Source: CAINVV01 sp037137375
Lineage (GTDB): Bacteria > Bacteroidota > Bacteroidia > Bacteroidales > Prolixibacteraceae
DNA length: 64,000 bases
NCBI GenBank assembly: GCA_037137375.1
Contig: JBAXKJ010000017.1
Coordinates: forward strand, 1 to 64,000
Direction of reading: 5' to 3'
The translations under genes and the position numbers were made by a program. Under the pieces are notes generated by a model, which saw only the letters and a program-made list of their open reading frames with translations, ran no database searches and was not told the DNA's origin. Below, piece by piece: positions 17,482-27,186 of the stretch (position 1 is its first letter; every line of letters begins with the position of its first letter).

Positions 17482-18075
17482 ATGAAACAATTAATTATTC
17501 TATTAATTTTTTCTCTTTTTGTTATCGCCTGTGGATCGAGACAGCCATCACCCAAACAAACTGATATCAATAAGTCAGCCTCTGTTCAGGCAGAGAATAC
17601 CACAAAGAATGTTACTCCGGCTGCCGTCATGTGGAAATCGGCCTCCTATGCCGGTGATTTAGGTGACAATAAAAATTCAGCCTACATCACGAATACCTAT
17701 GCAATATGGGGTACATACAGCAACAGTTCTGCAGAAAAAGGAGAGTTAAAGGTGAAATTCCTGATTGATAAAGTATCCTTCTGCCTGAAGCTTTATGAGT
17801 ATGGTAAGAAAATCATCAAGAAAGGGGATGAATCCTGTTACAAAATCACCGTCAAATCCGAAGGGTCTGAGCCCTTGCTGATCACTGCGAGAAATGTCTC
17901 TGACAGAGTTTTTATCAATGAAATTGACGCTAAACAGATCATAGAATTATTTAATAAAGGCAATCCAGTCTACTTCTCGATGGCCACTGATTCCAAAACA
18001 ATGCCTTCGACTTATTCATTCGTACTTGATCATCCTGGCGGATTTGGTGAGGTACTCAGTAAACTCTCAAATTAG
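17482..18075 (+). CDS. hypothetical lipoprotein
   Basis: 197 residues from the ATG at 17482 (an upstream in-frame ATG at 17428 would put 18 charged residues before the signal peptide). Lipobox FVIACGS near residue 17. A Ser/Thr/Gln-rich linker follows, then a beta-rich domain that contains KFLIDKVSFCLKLYEYG and a second Cys (DESCYKI). I do not recognise the family. It lies 22 bp upstream of the GntR regulator on the same strand and may be co-transcribed with it. Nothing in the sequence ties it to peptidoglycan. Confidence 0.65.
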   Translation: MKQLIILLIFSLFVIACGSRQPSPKQTDINKSASVQAENTTKNVTPAAVMWKSASYAGDLGDNKNSAYITNTYAIWGTYSNSSAEKGELKVKFLIDKVSFCLKLYEYGKKIIKKGDESCYKITVKSEGSEPLLITARNVSDRVFINEIDAKQIIELFNKGNPVYFSMATDSKTMPSTYSFVLDHPGGFGEVLSKLSN

Positions 18076-18097
18076 ATTCTGAAAAGCTAGGATAATC

Positions 18098-18826
18098 ATG
18101 GACATGGACGATATCTTTCAAAAAATAGGCACTTCTCAAACACTCAGTCAGAAGATTGAACGCAACATTGAGAGGGCTATCCGGGAAAAGAAACTGCCAA
18201 TCGGCGCCAAGTTACCTCCTGAGCGGGAACTCTGCGAAATGTTTGCTGTCAGTCGCACTGCCCTGCGAGAAGCCCTCAGACGTCTCAGTGCCAGAGGTTT
18301 AATTGAGATAAAAAAGGGAAGTGGAATGGTAGTCACTAAGATAGATATCAAGGATGCTATCAGTTCCCTGAATCTTTACTATGACTTAAAATTCGACGAT
18401 CAACTAATCAGGCAAATTATTGAGCTCAGACTGGCTTTTGAACCGGAAATTGCCAAGATGGCAGCTATGAACAGGACTGAAGAAGATCTCAGAAATCTTG
18501 AGGCAAATTTGTTGGAATTTTCTAAATGCAATCCTGATAATACTCAGCTAGAATCAGATATCGACAACAGGTTTCACCTTTGTCTGGCACGTGCCACTAC
18601 CAATCCATTCGTCATAGTAACTATGGAGCCTGTTTATAACCTTTTACCGCGGATGAGAAATTTCATTTACGCGAATATTGAAGGCGAGAAGGAGATTACG
18701 CTTGGTTATCATAAGGAGATCGTCAATGCAATCCGGGAAAAGGATGCCGAACGTTCTTATGAGAAAATGGAGGCCCATATTGACCGTAACATGCAGGTAT
18801 TCAATAAATTTTTAAAGCAGTTTTAG
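18098..18826 (+). CDS. FadR-subfamily GntR transcriptional regulator (FCD domain)
   Basis: 242 residues. The winged helix-turn-helix (about 14-82) has IREKKLPIGAKLPPERELCEMF, VSRTALREALRRLSARGLIE and KGSGMVV. The helical FCD effector domain (about 98-235) keeps the metal/ligand residues: Asp and His in DNRFHLCLA, His in LGYHKEI and His in EAHIDRNM. FCD regulators sense organic acids or sugar acids. The gene is on the opposite strand to the 29-kb salvage locus and only a hemolysin-III gene lies between, so it is the obvious candidate regulator of that locus. This is inferred from position only. Possible half-operator motifs are described at 28363-28520 and 47005-47015. Confidence 0.9.
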   Translation: MDMDDIFQKIGTSQTLSQKIERNIERAIREKKLPIGAKLPPERELCEMFAVSRTALREALRRLSARGLIEIKKGSGMVVTKIDIKDAISSLNLYYDLKFDDQLIRQIIELRLAFEPEIAKMAAMNRTEEDLRNLEANLLEFSKCNPDNTQLESDIDNRFHLCLARATTNPFVIVTMEPVYNLLPRMRNFIYANIEGEKEITLGYHKEIVNAIREKDAERSYEKMEAHIDRNMQVFNKFLKQF

Positions 18827-18879
18827 TCAGCGCCAGTTGCAAATATTGTTTGAAGCTAATCGGAGAGGGGGAACCAGGA

Positions 18880-19515
18880 CTATTTCAAGCAATAAAAATA
18901 GACCACCATATAATGGCAGGCAGCTCCGATAAGTACAAAAAGATGAAACAGGAAGTGATTCATCTTTAATTTTTTGTTCTGATACAAAATTGCTCCAAAG
19001 GAGTAGGCTATTCCTCCTATCAATAACCACATCAGCCCCTTTGTTTCCATGCTTGTTATCAATGGTTTAATCGCCACCACAATGACCCATCCCATCAACA
19101 CATACATGATGGTGGATAATTTGGGGTATTTGCCAATAAAGAAAAACTTGAGGGTAATACCGGTTGCAGCAATTGTCCACACAGTAATAAGAACGGGTAT
19201 CCCCCATATGGATGGCAAAGTCAGTAAACTTATTGGGGTATAGCTCCCTGCGATAGTAAGATAGATGGCGCTGTGATCAAATACATTTAGTTTACTTCGT
19301 TTTTTTGGATCTGTTGCTGAATGATACAAGGTAGAAGCCAGGAACATTGTTATCACTCCGATGCCATAAATCAGGAAGGCAAGGAAAATTTTGACTGAAT
19401 GTGATTCCAGTCCCTTAATTAATAAGAATACAAGGCCGAAAATCGCCATCACCAATCCAAATGCGTGGGAAAGGATGTTTAATCGTTCTTCCTGGACAGT
19501 ATAATTTTTTTCCAA
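18880..19515 (-). CDS. hemolysin III / PAQR-family membrane protein
   Basis: 211 residues with seven predicted membrane helices. The family's metal-site residues are present: SHAFG (about 16-20), STLYHSATD (Ser and His), FDHSAIYLTIAGSYTP (Asp/His), and a C-terminal FHLFVLIGAACHYM with the HxxxH-like pair. The start is a TTG at 19515; no in-frame ATG lies upstream before a stop, and the first internal Met would remove the first helix. YqfA/hemolysin III proteins are thought to act on membrane lipid homeostasis, not as toxins. The gene ends 54 bp from the GntR gene in convergent orientation. Confidence 0.85.
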   Translation of the reverse strand: MEKNYTVQEERLNILSHAFGLVMAIFGLVFLLIKGLESHSVKIFLAFLIYGIGVITMFLASTLYHSATDPKKRSKLNVFDHSAIYLTIAGSYTPISLLTLPSIWGIPVLITVWTIAATGITLKFFFIGKYPKLSTIMYVLMGWVIVVAIKPLITSMETKGLMWLLIGGIAYSFGAILYQNKKLKMNHFLFHLFVLIGAACHYMVVYFYCLK

Positions 19516-19601
19516 AATGGGGATGTTGGTAATATTCGTTAATTAAGACTCAAATGTAGCTTATAATAGCTTGAATTTAATGGTGTCTGCTACAAAACTA
19601 A

Positions 19602-19632
19602 CAAACCTGCAAGATATTATCCTTGCAGGCTT
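19602..19632 (-). terminator. intrinsic terminator at the end of the second susCD operon
   Basis: Arms 19603-19613 and 19622-19632, perfect over CCTGCAAG/CTTGCAGG and extended by a wobble and two A-U pairs, with an 8-nt loop. On the minus strand the stem is followed by GTTAGTTTTG. It lies 32 bp beyond the DUF4251 stop and marks the end of the SusC-SusD-DUF4397-DUF4251 unit. Confidence 0.7.
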
Positions 19633-19663
19633 ATTAGAATGTATTAAAATCCAGATTATTAGG

Positions 19664-20167
19664 TTAAACCTCTCCTGGTCTCTTGAAATATTTTGATTGG
19701 GACTTGGGTACAACTTCACCCGAAAAACGTCTGGTGCCTTCTTTCCTGTGGGAAACTATTACATCAGCATAATTGCCTCCTTTTTTCATAAAGATTTCAA
19801 TTCTTGCATTGATATAAAAGCCCTTGACCTGCATGGAGATATTCAAGTTCCCCTTTTTATCGGTTTCCTGCTTGTATTCAGATACCTCTAACTTATTGGT
19901 ATACGAATTAGCTGCGGGAAATCCCTGAAGGAAGACAAAATCCTTTTCAAAAGATAAAAAATTGGCCACATCCGTATTTGTCTCAATTGTTCTGGTTGAG
20001 GACTCATAGGTCTCGACAATAATCACAAAATCCTTTGATTCAATAGCTGCCACTGCTTTATCATATTGAGCCTTGGCTGCAGCTTCTTTCTCGGCTTTTT
20101 TGTTTTGAGCAATGGCCATGGGAGCTATGAATCCCACGATCGCGAGTAGTATAAATAATCTTTTCAT
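19664..20167 (-). CDS. DUF4251 periplasmic protein
   Basis: 167 residues from the ATG at 20167 (the frame also opens at a TTG at 20173). Signal peptide 1-20, then a Lys/Ala/Glu-rich helix and the DUF4251 core (about 45-160), with FVIIVETYE, the FLSFEKDFVFLQG strand and ARIEIFMKKGGNYADVIVSHRKEGTRRFSGEV. The function of the family is unknown. It ends the operon that starts with susC at 25908 and is followed by a hairpin. Its place behind a SusC/SusD pair suggests a periplasmic accessory role. Confidence 0.8.
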   Translation of the reverse strand: MKRLFILLAIVGFIAPMAIAQNKKAEKEAAAKAQYDKAVAAIESKDFVIIVETYESSTRTIETNTDVANFLSFEKDFVFLQGFPAANSYTNKLEVSEYKQETDKKGNLNISMQVKGFYINARIEIFMKKGGNYADVIVSHRKEGTRRFSGEVVPKSQSKYFKRPGEV

Positions 20168-20173
20168 TAACAA

Positions 20174-21019
20174 TTAATTTAAACCGATAGTACTTAATCT
20201 GATAACTTGGTCCGCGTACTTTGTGCCTACTTTTCCGTTTATATGAAAAATGTAGTTCTTACCCTTGCCGAGAGAGAATCCAGTTGCTGACCAGTCGATC
20301 ACTGCACCTGCAGATGAAAAATTCTTGAGCAGGTTACCGGCGTCATCAAAAATTACGAATGCCAACCCTGTTTCTGTCCCGGACCATATAGCAACACCAT
20401 TCCTAAGCAATTTATAAGGAACCAGGGCGGAAGTTTCCTTGAAGTTACAAGTTGCAATGTTTATGTAGACATAAGGGCTTGCTGTTGTGCCGGCTCCTCT
20501 TCTTCCTTTCAACGTCAGCTTACCATAAGGAGTCACCCCATCCGACTTGTAAAGCAGATTCACAAATTGAATATTTGAAAGTGTATCAGCCCATGCATCA
20601 CTCGATGGAAAAACATCCGCATCTTTAACAACATAAGGAACGTCGGTCAGGTTATGAACATAAACCGTATATTTCCCTGCGCCTAACGTACAAGTGTTGC
20701 TGTACTGAAGAACGTCCTTGGTCGTACCGATGTATGCATCAATTTTTACCGGTCCCTGTGGTACGACATGATATTTTGCCGTACTGTTAGGGAATATACT
20801 GCCTAAGGCCGTAGAGACTTCAGAGACAAGTTGGTTATTGTATTTTAGCCTGGTGATATTAAGCGTCGTTGACGTTAGAAGTGGTGGATCATATACCAGC
20901 CTCACTTGAGCTGATTTTGTCAGGTCTATATCTGTGCTTCCGAATGTAATGACATTCTTTTCACAGGAGACGAGCAATAATACCATTGAGATGGAGACTA
21001 ATGCCAGTATTGTTTTCAT
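20174..21019 (-). CDS. DUF4397-domain lipoprotein of the SusCD operon
   Basis: 281 residues with lipobox LLVSCEK at about residue 19. Two beta-sandwich halves are suggested: about 33-130 (AQVRLVYDPP, STAKYHVVPQGPVKIDAYIG, GAGKYTVYVHNLTDVPYVV) and about 150-281. The first half follows the DUF4397 plan. It lies 6 bp before the DUF4251 gene and 23 bp after susD, so it is part of the operon. It is probably anchored at the outer membrane and may be a surface-exposed accessory glycan-binding protein, as lipoproteins next to SusD often are. The binding function is inference. Confidence 0.7.
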   Translation of the reverse strand: MKTILALVSISMVLLLVSCEKNVITFGSTDIDLTKSAQVRLVYDPPLLTSTTLNITRLKYNNQLVSEVSTALGSIFPNSTAKYHVVPQGPVKIDAYIGTTKDVLQYSNTCTLGAGKYTVYVHNLTDVPYVVKDADVFPSSDAWADTLSNIQFVNLLYKSDGVTPYGKLTLKGRRGAGTTASPYVYINIATCNFKETSALVPYKLLRNGVAIWSGTETGLAFVIFDDAGNLLKNFSSAGAVIDWSATGFSLGKGKNYIFHINGKVGTKYADQVIRLSTIGLN

Positions 21020-21042
21020 TATCAGTCGTTTTTATATTTATA

Positions 21043-22788
21043 TTATTTAGGAATTGAGAACCAGGGCATGGAGCACTGATAGTTATCTGCATCACCTGCA
21101 ATAGGCAATAAGAGTTTCAAGGATGGCAGGTTCCACATGTATTCTGAGTTATACCTTGGGCGCAGACGATAGCATGGTGAACCCAGGTTAGTCGTAGCGA
21201 ACTTAGACCTTCTGGTTTCTACGTTTGCCGCTCCCAGATAGAATCCTTTGTATACTCTGGATGGATCAGCATCCGCCTTATGATAAACCACATCGCTGGT
21301 CCAGGATGTTCCGGTTACAGGAACCCCTGAGGAACCAACAACCAGGTCATAATGATAGCGGCGCAAATCATTCCACGTGTCCAGACTCCATGGATACAAG
21401 GCGACATATTTCTGCATCATGATATGGGATAAGGTAAAGTCCGCAAGAGCGAGATTATTCACGAACTTACTGTTCAGATAATCGTTGGCCAAAGTGGTAA
21501 ATCTTGCAGCCGAAACCTTATCGGAAGCGACAATAAGTCTCTTGACAAAGTCCATATGTCCTGCGACAGCAAGTTTAAATGCTGCCAGAGCTTCGGCTTT
21601 CTGACCCTTAAGGAAAAGTGCTTCAGCCTTGACAAACTGAATTTCAGCAAAGCTTGACAGTGGATATGGTGCGTCATCCCTGTAAAGCCATCTTCCTGTC
21701 CCGTTGAGTGCAATGGTAGGAACGGTAGTTGCGCCCCATAAGGAACAAGCGGCCGTAAATCCAAGTCTGGTTCCTAAGAATTTGTAGGTCCCTTTTTTCA
21801 CTGTATTCAAATCTGCCGGAGCAGGATCGAGGGTTCCCATTAAGAGAATAGATCTCGGATCGAGCGTGGCTGTATCGGTGACCATCTGATAATTGCTCAG
21901 GCCTTCAATGCTGCCCGCACTGTTGTAATTTGGGATTGTCCCGGTAAGTACCTGGGTAATATAATCAGACTGTGTAAATACGTTGGTGAGGTTCCCTCTA
22001 AGCACTCCATAAAAATTGGAGGTAGTTGATACCCCAGTAGCCTGGAAGGTCAGGGATGGATCATCGGTTGGACTCGTGAAAGACTTATCGGCACAGATGA
22101 TAGCTGAATCCAGGTAGGCAGTATTCTTCTTGGACATGGCTATGTAGTTTCTGGCAAGTACCGCATAAGCGAATTTTTTCCACTTTACAGCATCACCCTT
22201 ATAAATCAGGTCCTGAGTTGCAAGAGATGCCGGGTAAGTAGTATTGTCGGCCTTTTCAAACTCTGCGATCGCCTGTCTTGCCCAGTTGCGTACCATCGAG
22301 TATGCATATTCCTGACTGTCGTAATTATGGGAAAGGAGACCTGGAACAAAAGCATCTTTCACAGGAAGATCACCATGCAGGGATGCAAGAATATGCCAGG
22401 AGTAAGCCTTAACAGTGAGGCCGATACCGGCATATCTGAATTGTCCGGCAGATCTTCCATCGTTGATGATGTTCTCGATGTTCATCCCTTGTAGCCAGTA
22501 AGTCATTCTCCAGCACTCACCTCCATTGTCGCTACCGACGAAATAACTTTGAGAAACACCGTAATTGGATACGAAGATGGATGTACCTCCAAAATACTGC
22601 ACCAATGGCGCAACAGCTCTCATGTCGTAGGCGATCCCCTCATAAGAGGCGAGTACGGGCCCAAGACGCAGAATAGGATCTACCCAGTCGGGAGCATCCA
22701 CATTTTTATTTACATTCAGCCAGGTATCGGTACAGGAACCTAAACCGAGAACCAGAAGTAGAATGAATGATATAGTTATTTTTCTCAT
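21043..22788 (-). CDS. SusD-like outer-membrane binding lipoprotein (SusD_2 type)
   Basis: 581 residues with lipobox GLGSCTD at about residue 19. The N-terminal region WLNVNKNVDAPDWVDPILRLGPVLAS and the helix around IGLTVKAYSWHILASLHGDLPVKDA match the SusD-like family 2 rather than classical RagB. Other marks are the tetratricopeptide-like RNWARQAIAEFEKAD, the FVKAEALFLKGQKAEALAAFKLAV helix, and a C-terminal WNDLRRYHYD. It lies 12 bp after susC and forms the capture lid for that barrel. Position in the locus suggests muropeptides or glycan fragments as ligand; the sequence itself does not show it. Confidence 0.9.
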   Translation of the reverse strand: MRKITISFILLLVLGLGSCTDTWLNVNKNVDAPDWVDPILRLGPVLASYEGIAYDMRAVAPLVQYFGGTSIFVSNYGVSQSYFVGSDNGGECWRMTYWLQGMNIENIINDGRSAGQFRYAGIGLTVKAYSWHILASLHGDLPVKDAFVPGLLSHNYDSQEYAYSMVRNWARQAIAEFEKADNTTYPASLATQDLIYKGDAVKWKKFAYAVLARNYIAMSKKNTAYLDSAIICADKSFTSPTDDPSLTFQATGVSTTSNFYGVLRGNLTNVFTQSDYITQVLTGTIPNYNSAGSIEGLSNYQMVTDTATLDPRSILLMGTLDPAPADLNTVKKGTYKFLGTRLGFTAACSLWGATTVPTIALNGTGRWLYRDDAPYPLSSFAEIQFVKAEALFLKGQKAEALAAFKLAVAGHMDFVKRLIVASDKVSAARFTTLANDYLNSKFVNNLALADFTLSHIMMQKYVALYPWSLDTWNDLRRYHYDLVVGSSGVPVTGTSWTSDVVYHKADADPSRVYKGFYLGAANVETRRSKFATTNLGSPCYRLRPRYNSEYMWNLPSLKLLLPIAGDADNYQCSMPWFSIPK

Positions 22789-22800
22789 CGCTTTGATTAA

Positions 22801-25800
22801 TTAAAATGTTACACTTAAACCAAATGATATCCTTCTGGGGGCTGCGATGGCCATCATATCAAAACCTGCGCCTCCTGTTCCTCCAAGAGCTGCTGAGTTA
22901 GAGTTACCTACCACATCAATTCCGGAATAGTTAGTCCATATTGCAAGGTCATTGCCAGAAGCGAAGAGTGAAGCCTGCGAAATCGTCTTTCTGCTCACTT
23001 TTGCCAGCCACTCTGGTTTTAGATTATAGGTACACCTAATTTCAGCCAGCCTCAGATAATTGATGCCTTTCTCTACCCAGTCAGGATCCTGTCCTGAATA
23101 ACCATATTGAAGGTCTCCGAGCTTCACCCCAATGGTGTTGACTGTTGGTGTGGTTGTGTTTTCATAGGTGTCTTTCAATACACCGTCGAAGACAACAGGA
23201 GCAGCTTCCCTTTGTGCAACAGATTCCAAACTGTATCCATATTGTTGCATATAACGCTTGGTGCCATTGACAACTGTTGCGCCAAAACGGCCATCCAGCA
23301 GGGCATTCACGGTAAATTTCTTATAAGCCAGAGAAGCAGTAATTCCATAAACCAGTTTAGATTCACGGTTACCGATTACACTCCAGGTTCCGGCAGCCAA
23401 AGGAAGACCGGTTGAAGGATCGATCAGAACTTTCCCATCGACGTTTTTCTGGTAATCAAGTCCAGTTAAAGCTGTTATAGGAGATCCAACCATGATCCCG
23501 TTTCTGATGTTTCCGGATACCCATGTATAGGCATTGTAGTATTCAGTAACATTTTTGGGTAATGAAACAACGTTACTCCAGTTCTTGAAGAAATTGAATC
23601 CCAGATTCACAGTCACGTCGCGGCTCTTGATGATATCTCCATCGACTTTAAATTCGAATCCCTTGGTAGTAAATGAACCCACATTCATGTTGTTTAGCAC
23701 AAACCCGGTTGCATAACTCATCCGGAAACCTGTAATGATTTGATCCTTAGAATCTGTTTGATAGTAGGCCATATCGAAATTCAATCTGTTTCTCAACAAT
23801 CTTCCTTCCATACCGGCTTCCCAGGAGGTATTCATCTCCGGACGAAGATTTGGATTCGGTCCGGTAAATCCGTATCGGTATCCGCCAAATGAGGTAGGAG
23901 CCGATTCAAGTGCGGGATAGATAGAAAGTGGAGGGGCATCTTTACCAACTCTAGCCATTGAAGTCCTGAGCTTTAAGTAGTTTATACTCTTAGAGTAGGA
24001 TTTTAAGAAACCAAGATCAGAAAGAATGAGGCTAAAGTCGGCCGCTGGATAAAAGTAGCTGTTGTTTTCCGGAGGTAGCGTAGAGGCCCAGTCATTGGTT
24101 CCACGCAAGGTCAGGAAAGCCAGATTATTGTAGGAGAACATAAATGAACCCGATACGGACTGGAGTCTTCTCATGACTGTTCTGGTGGTGTTGACCAGTG
24201 TGGTAGCATCGCAATTGTTGATGGACTGGAAATCAGGAACCATGAATTTCTCACCGTGAACGGACAAGGTCTTTGAGCCCTGTTCCATTTGCCGGTAACC
24301 AACCTGGCCTGTAACATCCAGTTTGCCAAATTGTTTCTTGTACATCGCGATGATGTTGATCGTAGGATTGTTCTCGTTCACCTTTGATTGGTCATAAGAT
24401 CCTGTACCTGTTGCAGTTGATGACCATTGCGGATGTTTGGAGATGATAATAGCTGTCTGGTTGACGTCGACCCCTACCTGGCCCTGGATCAACAAATCTT
24501 TAATAGGTGTCAGTTTGACGACAACGTTAGAGATAATATGCTGGCCTTCATCATAGTTCCGGTTTTTGTACAATTCAAAATATGGATTGAGAATATCAAC
24601 GTCAGCATATTTATTAGGGTACCTGATGTTGCCTGCCGGCGTTAGGTAAGTCCTCATATCATCTGTCAGTGGCCAGTTTAACGCACGGTAAAGAACGCCG
24701 CCTGTTCCACGGTCCACCTTGGTATTGTTCATATTGGAGTAGGCCATGGTTGCCTCGACTCTGAGCCATTTGGATAAATTCGCGGTTCCCGATAGGGTGA
24801 TGTTGTTCCTTTCGTAACCCGAAGTGGCGACTACTCCATCATATTGTAACGTACTCGCAGCAGCGCGGAAAGTCATCATATCATTTCCTGCTTCAAACGA
24901 CACGTTGTGCTTCTTGCTCGTGCCGGTTTGGAACAGGTTTTTCACATTGTTGTATAAGACTGTCCCGGCAGGATAAGGTGCGCCAAAATGTCTGGAGGTA
25001 TAATAGTTTGTATTATTGTACATCCCGTTATCATAAGAGGTCTGAATTTCAGGGTACTGATAGGCATTCTCGATGCCGAAGGAGTTACTGTAACGGACAA
25101 CGCCTTTTCCTTTACTACCTTTCTTTGTTGTGATGATGATCGCGCCATTGGAAGCATCACTTCCGTAAAGGGCAGCAGCTGCGGCACCTTTAAGAACTGT
25201 CATACTCTCAATATCTTCAGGATTTATGTCCGACGCACGGTTGGAGAAGTCTAGCTGGGCGGTTCCGACGACCGGGTCCGCACCTTGTTTGGAGGCTAGT
25301 CCACCAATAGGATTGAAAGTAGTGTTACTGATCGGAATACCGTCCACAACAAAAAGCGGCTGGTTATTCCCTGAAATCGAGGTGGCGCCGCGGATAATAA
25401 TTGAGCTTGAAGATCCCGGAGTTCCTCCTGAATTGGTGATCTGTACACCGGAAACACGGCCTTGCAGGGAATTAACAAAATTTTCCCTTCCTGACTCGAT
25501 GATTTCCATCCCCTTCAAAGATTGGGTGGCCGCACCAACAGAACGCGCGGCACGCTTGATCCCAAATTCACCGGTGATGACAGCTTCTTCCAGCTGTATG
25601 GTGGCCATGTTAAGTTTTACATTGATGACATTGGAAGATCCAATCGTAATCTCTTGCGGAAGATATCCAACAAAAGAGAATACGAGCACCTTTCCTGGGG
25701 CAGCCTTAATGGTGTAGTTCCCTGACATGTCCGTAATAGTACCTTGGGTGGTACCCTTAAGGACAACAGTAACACCCGGCATGGTTTCATTCGTTTTTGC

Positions 25801-25908
25801 ATCGACGACCTGTCCTTTAACAGGAGCCTGAGCGTAAGAGTCATGAGTGAACATGACCCCAATTACCATCAAACACAGTAATAGGATTGTTTTCATTTCA
25901 TTTTGCAT
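22801..25908 (-). CDS. SusC/RagA-type TonB-dependent transporter of the salvage locus
   Basis: 1035 residues without an STN domain. Signal peptide 1-26, carboxypeptidase-regulatory-like domain (about 30-112: VKGQVVDAKTNETMPGVTVV, GNYTIKAAPGKVLVFSFVGY), plug (about 120-235: SLQGRVSGVQI, PLFVVDGIPI, SMTVLKGAAAAALYGSDASNG), then the barrel to the terminal ...RISFGLSVTF with Phe at the end. No sigma or FecR gene is nearby, so control must differ from that of the first pair. With its SusD partner it would import ligands too large for porins. It lies 114 bp downstream of the epimerase gene, so a separate promoter is possible, but none was recognised there. Confidence 0.93.
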   Translation of the reverse strand: MQNEMKTILLLCLMVIGVMFTHDSYAQAPVKGQVVDAKTNETMPGVTVVLKGTTQGTITDMSGNYTIKAAPGKVLVFSFVGYLPQEITIGSSNVINVKLNMATIQLEEAVITGEFGIKRAARSVGAATQSLKGMEIIESGRENFVNSLQGRVSGVQITNSGGTPGSSSSIIIRGATSISGNNQPLFVVDGIPISNTTFNPIGGLASKQGADPVVGTAQLDFSNRASDINPEDIESMTVLKGAAAAALYGSDASNGAIIITTKKGSKGKGVVRYSNSFGIENAYQYPEIQTSYDNGMYNNTNYYTSRHFGAPYPAGTVLYNNVKNLFQTGTSKKHNVSFEAGNDMMTFRAAASTLQYDGVVATSGYERNNITLSGTANLSKWLRVEATMAYSNMNNTKVDRGTGGVLYRALNWPLTDDMRTYLTPAGNIRYPNKYADVDILNPYFELYKNRNYDEGQHIISNVVVKLTPIKDLLIQGQVGVDVNQTAIIISKHPQWSSTATGTGSYDQSKVNENNPTINIIAMYKKQFGKLDVTGQVGYRQMEQGSKTLSVHGEKFMVPDFQSINNCDATTLVNTTRTVMRRLQSVSGSFMFSYNNLAFLTLRGTNDWASTLPPENNSYFYPAADFSLILSDLGFLKSYSKSINYLKLRTSMARVGKDAPPLSIYPALESAPTSFGGYRYGFTGPNPNLRPEMNTSWEAGMEGRLLRNRLNFDMAYYQTDSKDQIITGFRMSYATGFVLNNMNVGSFTTKGFEFKVDGDIIKSRDVTVNLGFNFFKNWSNVVSLPKNVTEYYNAYTWVSGNIRNGIMVGSPITALTGLDYQKNVDGKVLIDPSTGLPLAAGTWSVIGNRESKLVYGITASLAYKKFTVNALLDGRFGATVVNGTKRYMQQYGYSLESVAQREAAPVVFDGVLKDTYENTTTPTVNTIGVKLGDLQYGYSGQDPDWVEKGINYLRLAEIRCTYNLKPEWLAKVSRKTISQASLFASGNDLAIWTNYSGIDVVGNSNSAALGGTGGAGFDMMAIAAPRRISFGLSVTF

Positions 25909-26022
25909 TTTGGTTTAATGTTGTTGATATGATTTTCATTTGATTTTCAGATAGTTATTATTTTTCCTTTTCCTCATCATTCTTATATTTAGTTTATTTT
26001 GAAGTGAATAAATATTAAGTGG

Positions 26023-27168
26023 CTATTTATTTTTATTGAGTTTCGTAATTCCAATTCCGGGTAAATCGTTTAGGGTTACTTTCCCTGCAACTACTTTCAT
26101 CCCTTCAAAAACATCGTTGGAAATTAGGAGATTCCCATCCAGATCGGCCCAGTCGACCATTGGGGATAGCTGTGCAGCTGCACTCGTTCCGCAGGATGTT
26201 TCCGTCATGCATCCCATCAGGGTCTTCATTTTTAAACTGCGCGCCATCTCGATGATCCGGTGGGCTTCCCGCATGCCGGTACATTTCATCAGTTTGCAGT
26301 TAATTCCAGAATAGACTCCATGTAATTTATCCAGATCTCCAATTCTTTGAAGGGCCTCGTCAGCAATGATTGGCAGCGGACTATTCTGTGTCAGCCAGGC
26401 TGTATCATCAAAATTGTGTTTATCCAGCGGCTGTTCAATAAAAACGACACCCTGTTCCTTCAGCCAGTGAATTTTATCGAGGGCTTCTTTACGATCTTTC
26501 CAGCCCTGGTTTACATCCACGCAAAGTGGGACGTTGGTGACGGAACGGACACTCTTGATCATCTCTTCGTCGTTGCCGCCGCCGATTTTGATCTTCAAAA
26601 TCTTGAAAGCTGATGCTTCTTTGGTCTTCGCAATGACCTCTTCTTTCTTATCGATACCGATGGTGAAAGTGGTCAGTGGGGTATTTTCCGGGGTGTATCC
26701 CCAAATTCGGTACCATGGCTGATTCAGCAGTTTACCCACAAGATCGTGTAATGCGATGTCAACCGAAGCTTTCGCCGCGCAGTTTCCTGGTAAGGTGCTA
26801 TCGACATAATTGAGGATATCCTCCATCCGGAAAGGATCGTTGAACTGGCTCAGATTCAGTGCGGATAAGAATTTGGTAGCGGTCTGGTGTGATTCACCCA
26901 GATAGGGCGGCATGGAAGCCTCGCCGTAACCAGTAACACCTTCCCACTCAATCTCGGTCAGCATGACAGCGGTGGTCGTCCTGGAATTGGAGGCAATGGT
27001 AAATGTATGTTTGAGCTGCAATTCATAAGGACGGAAAGTGAGTTTTAAGCCCTTCCCGGTAGGTTTGTAGCGGGGCATCAATTTCTCCTTTTGTTCGAAG
27101 GAGGATAAGATTCCCATTCCTGCCACCATCGTCGTTGCGCCAATAAATTTTCTACGATCAGTTTTCAT
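26023..27168 (-). CDS. L-Ala-D/L-Glu epimerase (dipeptide epimerase, enolase superfamily)
   Basis: 381 residues from the ATG at 27168 (a TTG at 27180 opens the frame earlier). The N-terminus MKTDRRKFIGATTMVAG looks like a twin-arginine or Sec leader, unusual because this enzyme normally works in the cytoplasm. The catalytic set of the muconate-lactonising subgroup is visible: Lys-x-Lys in LKIKIGG, metal ligands Asp in CVDVNQGW, Glu in FIEQPLD and Asp in IIADEAL, the second Lys in CKLMKC, and the Asp-x-Asp of Ala-Glu epimerases in WADLDGNLL. It would turn L-Ala-D-Glu from stem peptides into L-Ala-L-Glu for catabolism. It follows the NlpC/P60 gene by 18 bp. Confidence 0.9.
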   Translation of the reverse strand: MKTDRRKFIGATTMVAGMGILSSFEQKEKLMPRYKPTGKGLKLTFRPYELQLKHTFTIASNSRTTTAVMLTEIEWEGVTGYGEASMPPYLGESHQTATKFLSALNLSQFNDPFRMEDILNYVDSTLPGNCAAKASVDIALHDLVGKLLNQPWYRIWGYTPENTPLTTFTIGIDKKEEVIAKTKEASAFKILKIKIGGGNDEEMIKSVRSVTNVPLCVDVNQGWKDRKEALDKIHWLKEQGVVFIEQPLDKHNFDDTAWLTQNSPLPIIADEALQRIGDLDKLHGVYSGINCKLMKCTGMREAHRIIEMARSLKMKTLMGCMTETSCGTSAAAQLSPMVDWADLDGNLLISNDVFEGMKVVAGKVTLNDLPGIGITKLNKNK

Positions 27169-27186
27169 TCCCAAAATCAAATTGTG

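Noticed and set aside
18880..19515. Hemolysin toxin function
   Set aside because: Family name only; the PAQR residues point to a membrane enzyme and there is no toxin context.
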